64,000 nt of DNA from Stratiolaelaps scimitus (lineage: Eukaryota; Arthropoda; Arachnida; Mesostigmata; Laelapidae): assembly GCA_019614645.1 (NCBI GenBank), contig JABWDB010000071.1, positions 310,001 through 374,000 on the forward strand. Reading direction: 5' to 3'. The position numbers and the translations under genes were made by a program. Under the pieces are notes generated by a model. That model saw nothing but the letters and a program-made list of their open reading frames with translations, had not been told where the DNA came from and did no database searches. This document shows, piece by piece, positions 8,640 through 19,853 of the stretch (positions are counted from its first letter, which is position 1; each line of letters opens with the position of its first letter).

Positions 8640-11240
8640 GCCATAGAGGGGGCAGGCACCTTCATCTCTATATACTTCTCATCCAAAAACCCCATCGACG
8701 ACTTCAAAACGTACCTAGATGAGGTGAGCGAGGCCCTCGAGGAATGCAGGGGGAGGAAAGTGTACGTCATGGGCGACTTCAACGCGCCAGGAGAGGCATG
8801 GGGTAGCATATACACATCAAGGAGAGCACAGGTCCTGCAGGGGTGGATGGCCCAGGGGAGGCTGACCACTCTAAACGGCCGCAGAACACCAACCTTCGTC
8901 AGGGGGGGGGGGCTCAGGCATCGTTCTTGGACCTCACTCTTGTCAACGAGGCCGCGCTCGGCGGATCCATCAGGTGGGAAGTCTTCGAAGAAGAATCACA
9001 TGGCGATCATGGGTACGTCCTGACCGTTCTCGGTGGAGCTCAACCGGACCGTGGCCTGACCGGTCGGGCCCGCTGGCAGTGGCGTAACTTAGAAGGCAGG
9101 CCACTACGCAGAGATATGGATGCGGGCTGCTGGCGTTTGCTCAGGGAAGGGATCACTACCGAGGGGCTCACTGAACTACTTAGGAACGCCTGCGCGGCAG
9201 CCGGGGGTAGACCGCGGGCGGGGGGGGTTAACCAGCCGACATACTGGTGAAAGGAAGCTATAGCTAGAGCAAGGAGAGTCTGTGTGCGGGCGAGAAGGGC
9301 GCACACGAGGTCTCGGAGCAGGCTGGCAAACAGCGGGCCACACGGCAGAGAGCTGTCCGACGGGCTCCGGGTGCTCCAGGAGGAGTACCTGCGAGCAAAG
9401 AGGGACTTAACCGGCCACATCATAAAGAGTAAAAGATAGAAGTGGGAGAGCTGCTCGATTCCGTTGAGCGAGACATATGGGAAAGACCATACCGTATAGT
9501 CATGGCTAAACTTCGTAGACAGCCGCCTGCCTTGCCACCGGACAAGTTGAGAGAGGTGGTGCTCCACTTTTTCCCGACACAGCCGGCAAGCGAGGGGGAG
9601 ACCTTCCCCGAGACCACGGGTGAGGATATCCCGGAGGTGACCCGCGAGGAAGTCAGGACGGCGATGCCACGCCTGGGACCAGGGAAGGCCCCTGGCCCTA
9701 ATGGGGTTCCACCAGAGGTTGCGCGCGTGATAGCCAAACGCTGGCCTGTAGCTATCGCGAGACTGGGGAGCAAGTTGCTGCGGTAGAGTACATCCCCGGC
9801 CGCATGGAAACGCGCGCACCTGGTCCCGGTACCCAAACCAGGAGGGCAAACCGGCCCCGCGGCATACCGACCCATTTGCCTCCTTGAAGCGGTGGGTAAA
9901 CTCTTCGAGCACATCATATTCGGCAGACTCACCGCTGAAATCGAGGAGAAAAAGGCGCTGTCGGATGCGCAGTACGGCTTTCGGAAAGGGCTGTCAGCCC
10001 TGGACGCCCTGCGTCGAATCACACGGCGACCCAGGGAGGAATCTGGGAAAACCCGAAGGACGCGGAGATTCGACCCCCTTATCCCACTGGACCTTAAAAA
10101 TGCGTTTAGATGTCTAATACGGTGCGTTTAACACGGTTAACTGGGGAGTGATCGTGACGGTGTTGAAGCGAAAGCGAGTATCCGACGGGATCCGACAGAT
10201 TCTGTCCTCATACCTGGGAGGGTGAGGTCTGCTCGCAAGGGGTCTGGAGCACGAGATCACTGCCGGCGTCCCCCAGGGTTCGATTCTGGGGCTTGTACTT
10301 TGGAACCTTGCCTATGACTGGGTTCTGAAAACCGATATGTCGGAGGGCGCTGAGCTCCTCGCCTACGCGGATGACCTGTCAGTGACGGTCACGGCGAGAA
10401 CGGAGGACACCCTAGAGGGCACAGCCAATGAAGCCTTACGTAGGGCGGTACAGTGGATGGATTCCCACCATCTCCAGCTTGTGCCTGCTAAGGCAGAGGC
10501 AGTGTACCTAACAGGCAGGAAGAGGACGCAAGGGATCAACCTCCTGTTCCACGGTCACCCGATAGAAATCAGGCGGGAGGCGAAACACCTCGGAGTCATT
10601 CTTGACCAAAGGCTAAGCGGCGTAGCGCACATCAGGTACGCCACAGCCAAGGCAGCGCGAGTATCCCTGAACCTAGCGCGCCTGATGCCTAGGGTGGGGG
10701 GAGTGTCGGAGCAGAAAAGGAGACTGACTGGCATCGGTAGCTGAGTCTATGGCTCTTTACGGTTCATCGGTATGGGCGGACCTGGCGCCCCGTACGGGGA
10801 AGAATAGGGGATGCTGAGGTCGGCCCAACGGACGCTGGCAATCAGGGTGAGCCGGGCGTACAGGACTGTGTCGACCGACGTCCTCCTGGCTCTAGCCAGA
10901 ATGTCACCGGGGGATCTGCTAGCTACTGAGAGAAGCCTTCCCCATCAGAGCAGCCGGTACCTCTTGGGTAGATTGCCTAGCCTGTCACGGGGGCCTCCTC
11001 CTTCACCAGTCTCTCTCCGCGCATTCCCGCTACGGCGTCCCGACTGTAGGGAAGAGATAGACTCTCAGTAGAGGATGGTTTTACTAGGCAGCGGCGTTGT
11101 GTGCATCCACGTCAACCCTGCACTGGATCGGCTCACTTTCATAGATTGGAATGTCTCTGGTGGTATCCGTGCGTTTGACGGAGCTTTCCCCCTCTTAAGA
11201 AAAGCCCAGAAACTCATGGCGGTGTTGCGTGTCAAAACAG
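8640..11240 (+). pseudogene. Degenerate R1-like LINE (endonuclease-RT)
   Basis: Broken frames in colinear order match an R1-clade pol protein. The endonuclease half starts near 8655 (FISIYFSSKNPIDDF), with VYVMGDFNAPGEAWGS around 8760-8810 and LDLTLVNEAALGGS near 8930. The linker follows through 9790. The RT part has AYRPICLLEAVGKLFEHI near 9862-9915, QYGFRKGLSALDAL near 9970, GVPQGSILG near 10268, LLAYADDLSV near 10357 and a thumb with RLMPRVGGVS near 10680. Frameshifts and stops occur around 8900, 9250, 9440, 9786, 10130, 10230 and 10744. GC content is clearly higher than in the surrounding DNA. Motifs GDFN and YADD are still legible, so decay is moderate. A diverged relative lies on the minus strand at 16.5-17.6 kb. 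An AATAAA at 11383-11388 may mark the 3' end. Confidence 0.85.
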
Positions 11241-12240
11241 AGATCTAAATATATTTTCCGGGCGAGTAGGTAAGGAAGTGATGGCTAGAACCTAGCTGGA
11301 GTAGATCGTAAAGGATATGGCATAAAATGAATGGTCCAAGGGAATAACTGTGTGAAACTGTGTGTTCACTCAAATTTCCCCAAATAAAGTGGAAGATTAA
11401 ACAATGCAAACGTTGTTCTGCTTTTCATCCTTCAGGTGTACACAACTCTGTGCCTTCACTGCACTCCATGGAATCATAAGTCAAGGCTTCACAACGAAAC
11501 GTAAGTTTGAAGTAAAAGTAAGCTTCTTGAATAGAATTGGATCGAGATCCCCTCCTCCGCCGTTGTCTCGAAAGGGCCTCGGTGATGCTCGACCGACTGT
11601 CCCTACTTGGCGCTCATTAGAGGTTCTTCCTCCATCGGTCTTCCTTCACGGCGGCGCGCATGCAGCGGTGTACGAGATCCGAGGCGAACTGGCTGGCTAT
11701 CCTAACTGTCCGCCTCGGATCCGTACACCGCTAAGCTAACTACGCCGACTTACTCACATCGGTCGCCGTGCTCCCCCGATGTTCTCCTCCACTTCTCCGC
11801 TTCCCGTTAAGGTGTTCTTGACCAGACGGGCATCCGCGCCCGGGTACCACCGGACAAGCAGTGCCGGCAACGGGTGTGGTCTGATCTCCTCCATAAGCAG
11901 TAACGGGACTCCCTCCAGGCTTGACTGCACCCTCTGCCCTCCTCGTACCCTGGCAGAGCCCTCGGCGAACTCTCTCCGGTTCTGGGCCTCCACCTCGGGG
12001 CCCCTATTATTGTGGCCCAGAGCTGCATCCGTTGCGGAGACTCTGTTGCAGCGAATGACCACCACGGCTTATCATTCCGGTACACCGCCGGACGCCAGCC
12101 GCTCCTCGCGATCCTTAACGACACGCTCGCGAGGGCCCTCTGCTCAGCCGGTAATTCTTGTACAAGGGACCAGCGAGTCCTCCTCGTCCTCAGCCTCATC
12201 CCCTCAGATTTTTTGTGTATTTAAGTACGATCCCTGAGAT
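11241..12240. other. GC-rich region, unassigned, with a long hairpin
   Basis: After the R1-like relic, the sequence from about 11540 to 12200 is GC-rich. It has overlapping open frames on both strands (for example 11779-12237 plus, 11807-12199 and 11754-12065 minus), none recognisable. The composition resembles the neighbouring R1-like element, so this may be more LINE sequence such as an ORF1, but no zinc knuckle or RT motif is visible. It contains the inverted repeat at 11664-11732. Confidence 0.4.
11664..11732. repeat. Inverted repeat / hairpin, ~22-bp stem
   Basis: The left arm (11664-11686, AGCGGTGTACGAGATCCGAG followed by GCG) is complementary to the right arm (11711-11732, CGCCTCGGATCCGTACACCG followed by CT), with a single-base bulge and a 24-nt loop. 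The stem is GC-rich and would fold stably as DNA or RNA. Confidence 0.85.
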
Positions 12241-12309
12241 TTACTACACGTTGCCATCTGGTCGGTGGCTTTTTGCACACCTTCATACGACTTCAGTGCG
12301 ACAGGCCAT

Positions 12310-12500
12310 ATACTATCTCTCAGCGTACTTGCTTAAACTCAATCCAATTTTAGTGGCTAGGTGATTGACTCCACAACTTGATTGTTTCTCGGTCGAACAC
12401 AACTGCACCTTTGTGGGGACGACTATTGTCGTGAAGAAGCCACGCGTGCATTTGTTCGCGACAAACCACATATCCAGATTCTCTGTCAAAAAGCTTTTAC
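12310..12500 (-). pseudogene. Tc1/mariner transposase relic
   Basis: On the minus strand one frame reads HAWLLHDNSRPHKGAVVFD followed by SQSPSH, a stop, and NWIEFKQ. This matches the region around the second catalytic Asp of Tc1/mariner transposases (DNxRPH, then SPxLNxIE). No terminal repeats were found and the flanking frame (to about 12800) is not recognisable. It is a small decayed piece of a cut-and-paste transposon. Confidence 0.5.
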
Positions 12501-13190
12501 ACACTATCCGACCTGTGGCAGAGGTTTGCGGAGGAGGAGCCGATAGAAATAATTCCGAAATCCATAGCCATAATATACATTCTTTTATCGCTGTGAATTT
12601 GTTCACACGCCTCCGGCTCAGCTATTTCACCTGAATACAAAGATTGGCGTCGCTGATTCCTGTCAAGCTGCATGCGCAATTTGACCCAGGTCTCATAAAT
12701 CGTGAGAGTATGTTTTAGGGTCAATTCCGTTTCGGAATAATAGCGTACATTTTTCTCAAAACAAAACGCGCGGAAATCTCTTTGTTCCAGCAGCGATTCG
12801 CGAGGTGCCCATTTGGCCAGGATCCTGGTTATGAATCAACCTAATATGTCGTGATGATCAATGTATATGCTTATCGTGATTACTTTGTTAAGATTAATTA
12901 AGTATTAAGCAGCGATAGATCAACTCATAGTTCCTCGAGTTAGGAAAACACCCTTCATATAAACATATTGTTAAGTTGCTCTGTCCGACCGACACTGCGT
13001 ACAGTGGCCTGATATGTTAGTCCTGATATGGAGGAGCATAGCACCAATAATGCTATTACGACTGAGCCTCTTATGTAGGGTGTGATGGAAATAGTTGCTG
13101 TTAATATTTACTGAATGATGGCATATTACGTTTTGTGTCACACTACCTTACAAATAATACGGGGCACCTCTTACAGCGACTGCGTGATTA
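12501..13190. other. No recognisable gene
   Basis: A minus-strand frame at 12497-12724 continues beyond the transposase relic but matches nothing I know. The rest is AT-rich non-coding sequence. Confidence 0.3.
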
Positions 13191-14235
13191 TGCTTAATAT
13201 ATTGACATCACCTGTAATATTACACACTCCTCTGTCATTTGTTGGGATTTCAATTTTTATTAATTATTGTATTGACATCACCTGTGATCTTGATCTATTC
13301 CTTAGCACCGAGTCTGACTTTGTTGATGAGTTGGTAGTTTTCCGGGCGTCTCCTAAAACTGATCACACACACAAGGCTATTAGCTTTAAAGCCTTGTGTG
13401 AATACAAAGAACTGTTTCGTAACTCCACTGTCCGCAACTTCTGGAAACGAAATTACCTGATTTTGGGTGTATATTGATATGATTTCTTTAGCGGTTGTCA
13501 TTCCGGTAACGAAATGTATGCGCTTTTCGTTGAACTCTTGCGTTATTTCATAGCAGAGTTCACTCCCAAAAAGGGCAACTCTCTTCCTTGTACAGCAGTG
13601 TTGAGGATTATGATTGATTAACTTCCTGAAGATGATCCCAATTCTCGGCTTGCCCCTCGACTGACAAAGCTAGAACTACGTATCCTGTGAGGGTCCACCC
13701 TTAGTTTTAAAGATCGTAAATAATACATTAGATAGGCGAACAGAGGCAATATAGTAAAAAATAAGATAGACCTGTTAAAATTAACAGCTCACTCGAATCT
13801 GATAACTTAAGGAAAATGAATTAATTTAAGGCGATTTTCTTTTCACGTGAAGAACGATCTTCCCGAGGGCGTCACCCATAAGTTCGTCCACTCCTGAACG
13901 TTCATTCCTGAAGTCACTATCTTGTGTTCTAGGTCATGCACCAATGATTATTTTATCAACGTCGTGATTATTAACTTCAAGAGTTTCATGAGAAACATGG
14001 GTGTACTTGTCACACCTTACTTTTACTTCGATCTCGATATTATTGAAGTAGGGCGTTCACCTCGCGAGTTTGAAACACAACTTAGGATGCTTTATCGTTC
14101 AGAAAGTTTACTTTTATGTTGCATGGAAACTTGTTATAAGATATATATCAAAGAGTTGAATAGAGTGTAAGCCAGGTTCATCCGTAGAGCGTTACAACAT
14201 CCCGAAGAGGAGTGTCAAAGTCCCCTCAATTTGCG
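13190..14235 (+). pseudogene. Degenerate CR1-like LINE relic with internal deletion
   Basis: Fragments are colinear on the plus strand. Near 13240 a frame-shifted DFNFINYCIDI resembles the GDFN region of a LINE endonuclease, followed by DLFLSTESDFVDELVVFRAS. Around 13510-13620 a linker-like frame reads MYALFVELLRYFIAEFTPKK. Near 13990-14200 GVLVTPYFYFDLDI and ARFIRRALQHPEE resemble the RT thumb (LGVLxxxxLxF...). The RT core is missing, so an internal deletion of about 1 kb is inferred. A duplicated ATTGACATCACCTGT occurs at about 13201 and 13272. The assignment rests on weak motifs. Confidence 0.45.
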
Positions 14236-15054
14236 GAATACATAATATGCAAAATGATGTGCAGAAACACGCGTTAAAAATCTTATAATTTGCAGCGGTA
14301 TAATACGAGTTATTCAAATGCGCGTAAATCGTTCACAAGTGCAAATGGAGCCGAATTTTTTTGTTATTGCATAATGACCGTGACTTAATTATTGGTGAAT
14401 TTATTTAATTGAAAACACTTTATTTCTCAACCGTACCAATGTATGATACAATTCAAGTTACTAGCCACTGACAAAACGATACATATAGAGAACCTTCCTA
14501 CACTTATAACTAAGGTATTATTATATAAGTTACCCTGACGGCGCTACGCTTTTCACTATTTTTTCGACTTCCTTTACGCAATAAATCCACGACACTAACG
14601 ACGCAATTACTCAGAGAATCGATAATTTTCGGGTCCGAAAGCTCTGTATTTCCCTTGAAGATCGTGGATATTTTCAGTTGATTGTTGTGATACACAGTAG
14701 CTCAATGATCAAGTCAACCAGTTACCGATGACGCCGATTCTGTCGGTCCTTCTTTCTTCTTCTCGCCTTTGTTTGCTTGGTGATTATAATAATAATAATA
14801 ATAATATCGGGTGTACGGTCTGTCACTTCCGGCGTTCTGTGCATGTCCCGATTTGTAACTGTTTCTAGCTTATGTGAAATGAAACCGCGCGGAACAATTG
14901 ACAAAGAAAATGTGATATTCATTGCTACAAATGAACACAACAGATATGACACAGATTCTATAATAACAAATTGTCACTCACTTATGTGGCTTAAATGCTG
15001 CATCTTTCGAAATTGGCTTTGGTGGCTACACACTAAAATATAAACTATGTTCAA
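14236..15054. other. AT-rich intergenic sequence with an (ATA)n tract
   Basis: A trinucleotide run of ATA/TAA lies at 14783-14806. No gene or element is recognised. Confidence 0.5.
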
Positions 15055-15385
15055 TTAAATTAAATTCAATTCAATTATTTCTTTATTGACGGAACTGCGA
15101 AATATTACAACGCTTAAGTTCTCGTATTAAAAAATAAGATAAAAAGAGCGATCACCAAAGTATTTCACAAGGTTCTTCGAGGTGATATACCTTCAAAACA
15201 TATCACAAAGTCATATTGAACAAGATAATTACAAGTGGTTTACTGGATTTGGGTCAAATAAGATTTTAGCCTTTTTTTTTTATTTCGAAAGCAAATTTCT
15301 TAACACAGGTGAGAGACCGAATCTCTCTAGGCAAAGAACCCCAGATTGACGGCAGGCGGTTAGCGAGAGAAATGGAATTGTACAT
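15055..15385 (-). mobile_element. 5'-truncated copy of the LINE seen at 1-4.8 kb
   Basis: On the minus strand, positions 15385-15270 encode NRLPSIWGSLPREIRSL and then KKFAFEIKK, matching the last residues of the intact ORF2 (YRLPAVWGSLPREIRSL, KKFAAEVKK). The 3' UTR then carries the same tail: ACGAGAACTTAAGC, GCAGTTCCGTC, AATAAA. It ends in an AATTG/AATTT pentamer run at 15055-15078. Only the last ~35 codons of ORF2 remain, as expected from incomplete reverse transcription. It is diverged from the intact copy, so this is an older insertion. Confidence 0.85.
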
Positions 15386-16495
15386 AAGCCAATCATGTCA
15401 ACTGATGAGTAATTATAAGGAAGTCGGAATAAGTATTAGACTATTATATTTGTGAATGTGCACGTGACTGTGAAGGATTTGTACTGTGACGTCATCATTG
15501 TACAACAATAACCACATTATTATTTCTAAGTTTAAATCACCGTTGACCTATTTATCTCGTACATCTGCTTCAATTCGACTCTGACGATATATATTATATA
15601 TGTGTACGGGCTCTTTAACGAATCAATTTCAGAAAAACGGTTTAGATTTTGTTTGAGTGCATCAACATTGGCGTCAAAGGCGAAATCAATAAATCGGAGT
15701 ATGCTTAGCGCCACAGCGTTAATTATAATAAATTAATTCAAACACTCCTTAATTTAGAGGGAAGGGATCCCCATTTACAGCAGTTTTAGAAAATATTTTT
15801 TTCGTACTGGATTGTTTCTGTATTTAGTTTGTCAGTTTTTATTTTTAAGTGTTAGCAGGTGAGGCTCTTTCCAGGCGTAGATATTCCGTATGAGCTCAGT
15901 GCGTGCGACCTCGGGTGCACTAATACTATAGTTTGGCCACTACGTAACTTGTTTTCATGTAACGTAAAGAATCTATCAATCATACGCAGTTTGCATAATT
16001 TATGAAACATGCTAATGTCCGAAATATCTTTCAGAGCACGTATAGCCTTGAGAGTGATGGAGTCTCCGGCTACTCCACACTTAGAACTGACCTTGCAAAT
16101 TAATTTTTTTGGATTCTTTCTAAGACATCTATTGGTTTCACCAAATACGGCCTCCAAACAACAAAAGAATACAAGAGCCTGGAAACAATTAAGCCATTGT
16201 ACAGAGTAACGTAGAAATCAACGTTTTTGACAAAAAAGCATCGGAAAGGGGTATTTCACGTGAGGTAGTTTTCAGTCCAAGCAGTGCTCGTAGGATCAAT
16301 AGCAGTTCTGCAAAGCTTGAGAAACCAGCGAGGATAGAAGACTCTATCGAACACCTCGGAGCGATGTTTGGTAAAACCGTGCTGAGCATCATCCAGCAGT
16401 CCCTTATGTACAAGATAGAAAAAGAAGGTGGTGGTGAGGGGGGGATACGTGTTGGGCGGACCATACCAACACTAGTGTGGGACTCACAAAGGCCC
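15386..16495. other. No recognisable gene
   Basis: A 101-codon minus-strand frame (16157-15852) and a 103-codon minus frame (16500-16189) are present but not recognised. The second adjoins the R1-like relic and may include its degraded 3' part. Confidence 0.3.
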
Positions 16496-17592
16496 CGCAC
16501 TAAACCCGCGTACCCCCCCCCCTCCCCAGATGGCTCGGAAAGCTTGTAGCATTACTTCGACCGTTCCATCTGGGGGATCATACAGTCCTACAACTGGCCA
16601 CTGGGTGGGGGCGTCAGACTCAGCAGAGCCGAACCGCTCCTACCCCCCCCCCGTAGCCTTCCTATCCTCGCCCCTCCCAGACTCTGCGATCTGACCATTC
16701 TGTCCTGGGGACTTATATGATCTTTGCCTGGTTTTCTCCAGCTTATGCTTCTTTTTCATTATAAGATCTACCCAGATAAGAACCACAGCCCAGTTCTCCT
16801 GGGAGCGCAGCATGGTACTTACCAAGTTACTGAGAGGAGGACATTCGAGCAGTGTGTGTGTGAAACGTCGTCTACAACTCCAGAGGTACACAAAGCACGG
16901 ATATCCGAGGGGGCCCTACCTATCCGGTGCAGGTATTTTTGGAATTGGCCGTGGCCGATAAGCACCTGTGCCATCCAGTAGCTCAGTTAGCCGTTCTTGC
17001 AATCATACCAGCTTAGGAGATCCGGGATCATGAATTTGGTCCAGGCGCCCTTCAGTTCGTGGACTGGTTGGACCTGGGTCCACCCTCTTTCCAACGGTCT
17101 AATGTGGCCTTCCTAGCTCTCGTAAGGTCCAGATCACCATCCAGGTAGCGTTTTCCTCTCTCGCTCGCCAGAAGATCCCAGGGAAGCATTCCTGTCAAGA
17201 CGAGAAGGGCCTCTGTGAAGACGGTCCTGTATGCTCGGCACGCTCGAATGGCCAGTGGCCTTTGAGCATCCCGTAGGAGCTTCCTATTGGCCTTGGTTCG
17301 CAATGCCATGTCGGTCCAACCTGGGGTGCATACATAGCCATCGATTAACCCACTGAGGCCAACAAACGCCGGTTTTCCTTCGAGGCGCCTCCCACCCTGG
17401 GAAGGATTCTGGCGATGTTGGATGCTACCTGACATACCTTTTGTTTCACCTTCCTGACGTGAGCATTGCCAGTTAGACCGATGTCGGTCTGAAACTCCAG
17501 GTACCTAGCCCCATTCGTGACCCGCACCGGGTGACACTGGAGGTCCAGAATAATTCCCCTTCTTATTTTCCTGCCTGTTAGGAGAAAAAGCC
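16496..17592 (-). pseudogene. Second R1-like LINE relic (RT C-terminal half)
   Basis: On the minus strand the fragments run FLTGRKIRRGIILDLQCHP (near 17590), NIARILPRVGGASKENRRLL, LLRDAQRPLAIRACRAYRTV, LASERGKRYLDGD, and then a C-terminal zinc-type segment ending VVDDVSHTLLECPPLSNL near 16860. They match, region for region, the plus-strand R1-like relic (FLTGRK/YLTGRK, LARLMPRVGGVS, LAIRVSRAYRTV), with substantial divergence. Stops and frameshifts break it at about 17430, 17345, 17050 and 16990. It is 5'-truncated downstream of the YADD box. Low-complexity runs of C lie at 16508-16517 and 16643-16651. Confidence 0.75.
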
Positions 17593-17739
17593 ATGATCAA
17601 CTAAGAGCTTCTCAAGTATGGTGAATGCGATGGGTTCTTGGGTAACCGGTAAACGTTTTAATCCGAAGCTGGTACGTCGTAAGGGAGTACAAATTGAGAA
17701 AATATAATGCATATATTGTATCGAGCACAAGTCGATCAT

Positions 17740-17950
17740 ACATGTCGTTCACACGCCTGCAGGAATCAAGGAACATGAGCCAGCATACTGATAAAACACT
17801 AGTCTCCATGGCTGCGTATTCCGGTTTATAAACATTGAGGTCAGAGTTCCTCTAGCAACACGTTTGCAGGTGATAAATATTCCAAAACGCAATGTTTTGT
17901 GGTCAGATTTAGGAGGTGGATACATAAGTTAGGGAGAGTGTATCACATCC
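17740..17950 (-). repeat. Duplicated piece of the LINE linker at 18005-18225
   Basis: The stretch from AGCATACTGATAAAACAC to GGTGGATACATAAG is a diverged, same-orientation copy of 18050-18200 (AGCATACTGAGAATAGAC to GGTGGATCCATAAG). Shared blocks include AACACGTTTGCAGG against AACACGTTCGCAGG and TTCCAAAACGC against TTCAAAACGC. Confidence 0.75.
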
Positions 17951-18720
17951 AATGTCATTGCGATCACGAATCCCTCTATTTGCATATTTGAAAAATTTCT
18001 TGACGACGCTCTCCATCATCCGACTGAGATTTTCCATGTGCTCCTTTAATCTGGAGCATACTGAGAATAGACTAGACTCCAGGGCCGCGTAGTCAGCTTT
18101 CCAAAAATTGAGGCCAGAGCTCTCAGTAACACGTTCGCAGGAGATCAACACTTCAAAACGCCGGGCTTTGTGGCATGATTTAAAAGGTGGATCCATAAGT
18201 AAAAGAGAGTCTATGACATCGGAGTCGGCAGCAAGAAGCGGATCCATGAGAGCGGAGACGCTGTGAGTGACGCTCGTGGGCCCTTCCACAAATTGTGATA
18301 GGCCGTTTCGGAGGCATGCATTAACAAAGGCAGCCTTAACAGAGGGATCGTTAAAAGTGATCGAGTTTGCCCAGTCAATATTGAGCAAGGTGAAATCCCC
18401 CACAATCACTATGAGCTTAACATCACTCAGATAGTCGACTACGGAGGCGATACCAATGACCCGTTCCCTTCCGACGCCACCATAGACCTTACTAAGTTAA
18501 CAGCATGGAAACCTGATGGGCCCAGGAACTGTGTGGAAATCGGCGGTTATAGCCTCAACGGTGGATTTAACGTCCACATCGCAACACCTAAGAAATTTAT
18601 TGACCAATATCAGCACAAGCCCCAGAGGAGGCCCCATCTCGATACACACTGTAAATGTCAGTGAGAGATTTAGTGAGAGTTAACGGTCATGAACTGAGTC
18701 GTTCAACCACGATTCAGCTC
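17909..18720 (-). pseudogene. LINE endonuclease relic (CR1-like)
   Basis: On the minus strand the frame 18409-17909 starts at IVGDFTLLNIDWANS, matching the GDFN-LPxIDW motif of LINE endonucleases. MDPLLAADSDVIDSLLL and the post-endonuclease linker follow. Upstream, in another frame, VCIEMGPPLGLVLILV (near 18640-18595) and TADFHTVPG resemble the endonuclease body, and LRAESWLNDSV near 18720 resembles the ESWL motif. No RT follows, so the element is truncated. The 86-codon minus frame at 19119-18859 could be an ORF1 remnant but is not recognised. Confidence 0.65.
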
Positions 18721-19262
18721 TTAGCACGATGCCAGTTTTGATCTGATTGTGGGGGGTTGAGAGGAGTAGGGATATCACGCGAAGGATAGCGGTCAGAGTG
18801 ATCGGAAGCTTTCAAAACATTCACTGAACCCAGGGGACGAGAGGAGGATGCCTGTTTATCAGGAAATCCGGACGGTGTTCCCAAACTGAAATGGACACGG
18901 CATAGCGAAAAGTTTGAGTCGGACGACCTTTGTTCTGGTTGAGGACATATGTGTGAGGCACAGCTGTTCCAGGTCTAATATATTCGTCGTGCAGGGATGC
19001 TGAACAGCTGAGGCAATCCGGTCAGCCGTGATAGTGCCATATTTGCGATTATACTGTATGCTATCCATGCTGAGGTCACTCCTTGGGATGTCCAATTTTA
19101 TGAATTGAGCACGAAACACTCACGTATTGGTTAACGGAACCAACACTTCCATCCAAACCGTTACCTGCCTGGGAACTCGAATCCATGTGCAATGAACTCG
19201 AATTCATCCCATATTGATTTTAGAAATTTTCGATTATTTGGAGATTTTTTTATATATTGGTC
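18721..19262. other. No recognised gene
   Basis: This lies between the LINE endonuclease relic and the dispersed repeat that hosts the LTR element. It contains the unassigned minus frame 19119-18859. Confidence 0.3.
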
Positions 19263-19358
19263 CTGTCTCGGACTGCTATACAGGAGGAACATATGGTTTG
19301 GGATGAAATCCTGCCAGACGCTTTGGAGAATCTTTGGATTTCTTTATCCTTTTACCTT
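19263..19358 (+). repeat. 5' half of a SINE-like repeat (copy C), split by the LTR element
   Basis: The sequence GGACTGCTATACAGGAGGAA, CATATGGTTTGGGATGAAATCC, TGCCAGACGCTTTGGAGAAT matches the repeat copies at 30.4-30.6 kb (minus) and 35.46-35.72 kb (plus). It stops at 19358, and the matching remainder resumes at 23953. Confidence 0.8.
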
Positions 19359-19511
19359 TGTGAAACATTTGTTCGAATCGCCGCTGGTAATTGTTCTATC
19401 GCCTGATGAGTGCAAACAATGCATTGATTCGTTGCCGCCGCGCGAGTTGAATAAAAGAGAAGAGTTGAATTCTGACCAGTGCAGTAAAAGAACGACTTGC
19501 TATAATCGACA
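19359..19511 (+). repeat. 5' LTR of the BEL/Pao element (153 bp)
   Basis: It begins TGTGAAACATTTGTTCG and ends CGACA. It shares GATGAGTGCAAACAATG and GCGCGAGTTGAATAAAAGAG with the 3' LTR; that second block includes an AATAAA. Relative to the 3' LTR it lacks about 65 bp just before CTTGCTATAA. The two LTRs should have been identical at insertion, so this is a later deletion. Confidence 0.85.
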
Positions 19512-19514
19512 ATT

Positions 19515-19532
19515 TGGTGCCGTGTTACCAGG
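19515..19532 (+). other. Primer-binding site
   Basis: TGGTGCCGTGTTACCAGG begins 3 nt after the 5' LTR. It starts with TGG, complementary to a tRNA 3' CCA. The primer tRNA is not identified. Confidence 0.65.
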
Positions 19533-19853
19533 ATCACTCTCTATGCTATCCTTCACGCTATCTCCTTTTCACGCAGCGATACTAGTTTCTGTAGTCGTCG
19601 GGGGCACCGCAGTGAACGCGATCCTCGGTCCGATTTCTACAAAGTGCTAATTTACGCAGACTTGCGGAGATAGTGTTTCGCTTACCCAGCTTCGGAGTGT
19701 TGTGAACTCTTGCCTAAGAGACTTCTAGTGCTTGCGCATCGATCTATCGGTTCTGTGAGCGCGGATTCATTGTGTAGATTTTGTGCTACACAATTCATTG
19801 GTGTGTGTAAACGTGCTACTTGTTTTGAACTAAAGAGAACCCGCCGAATCACC

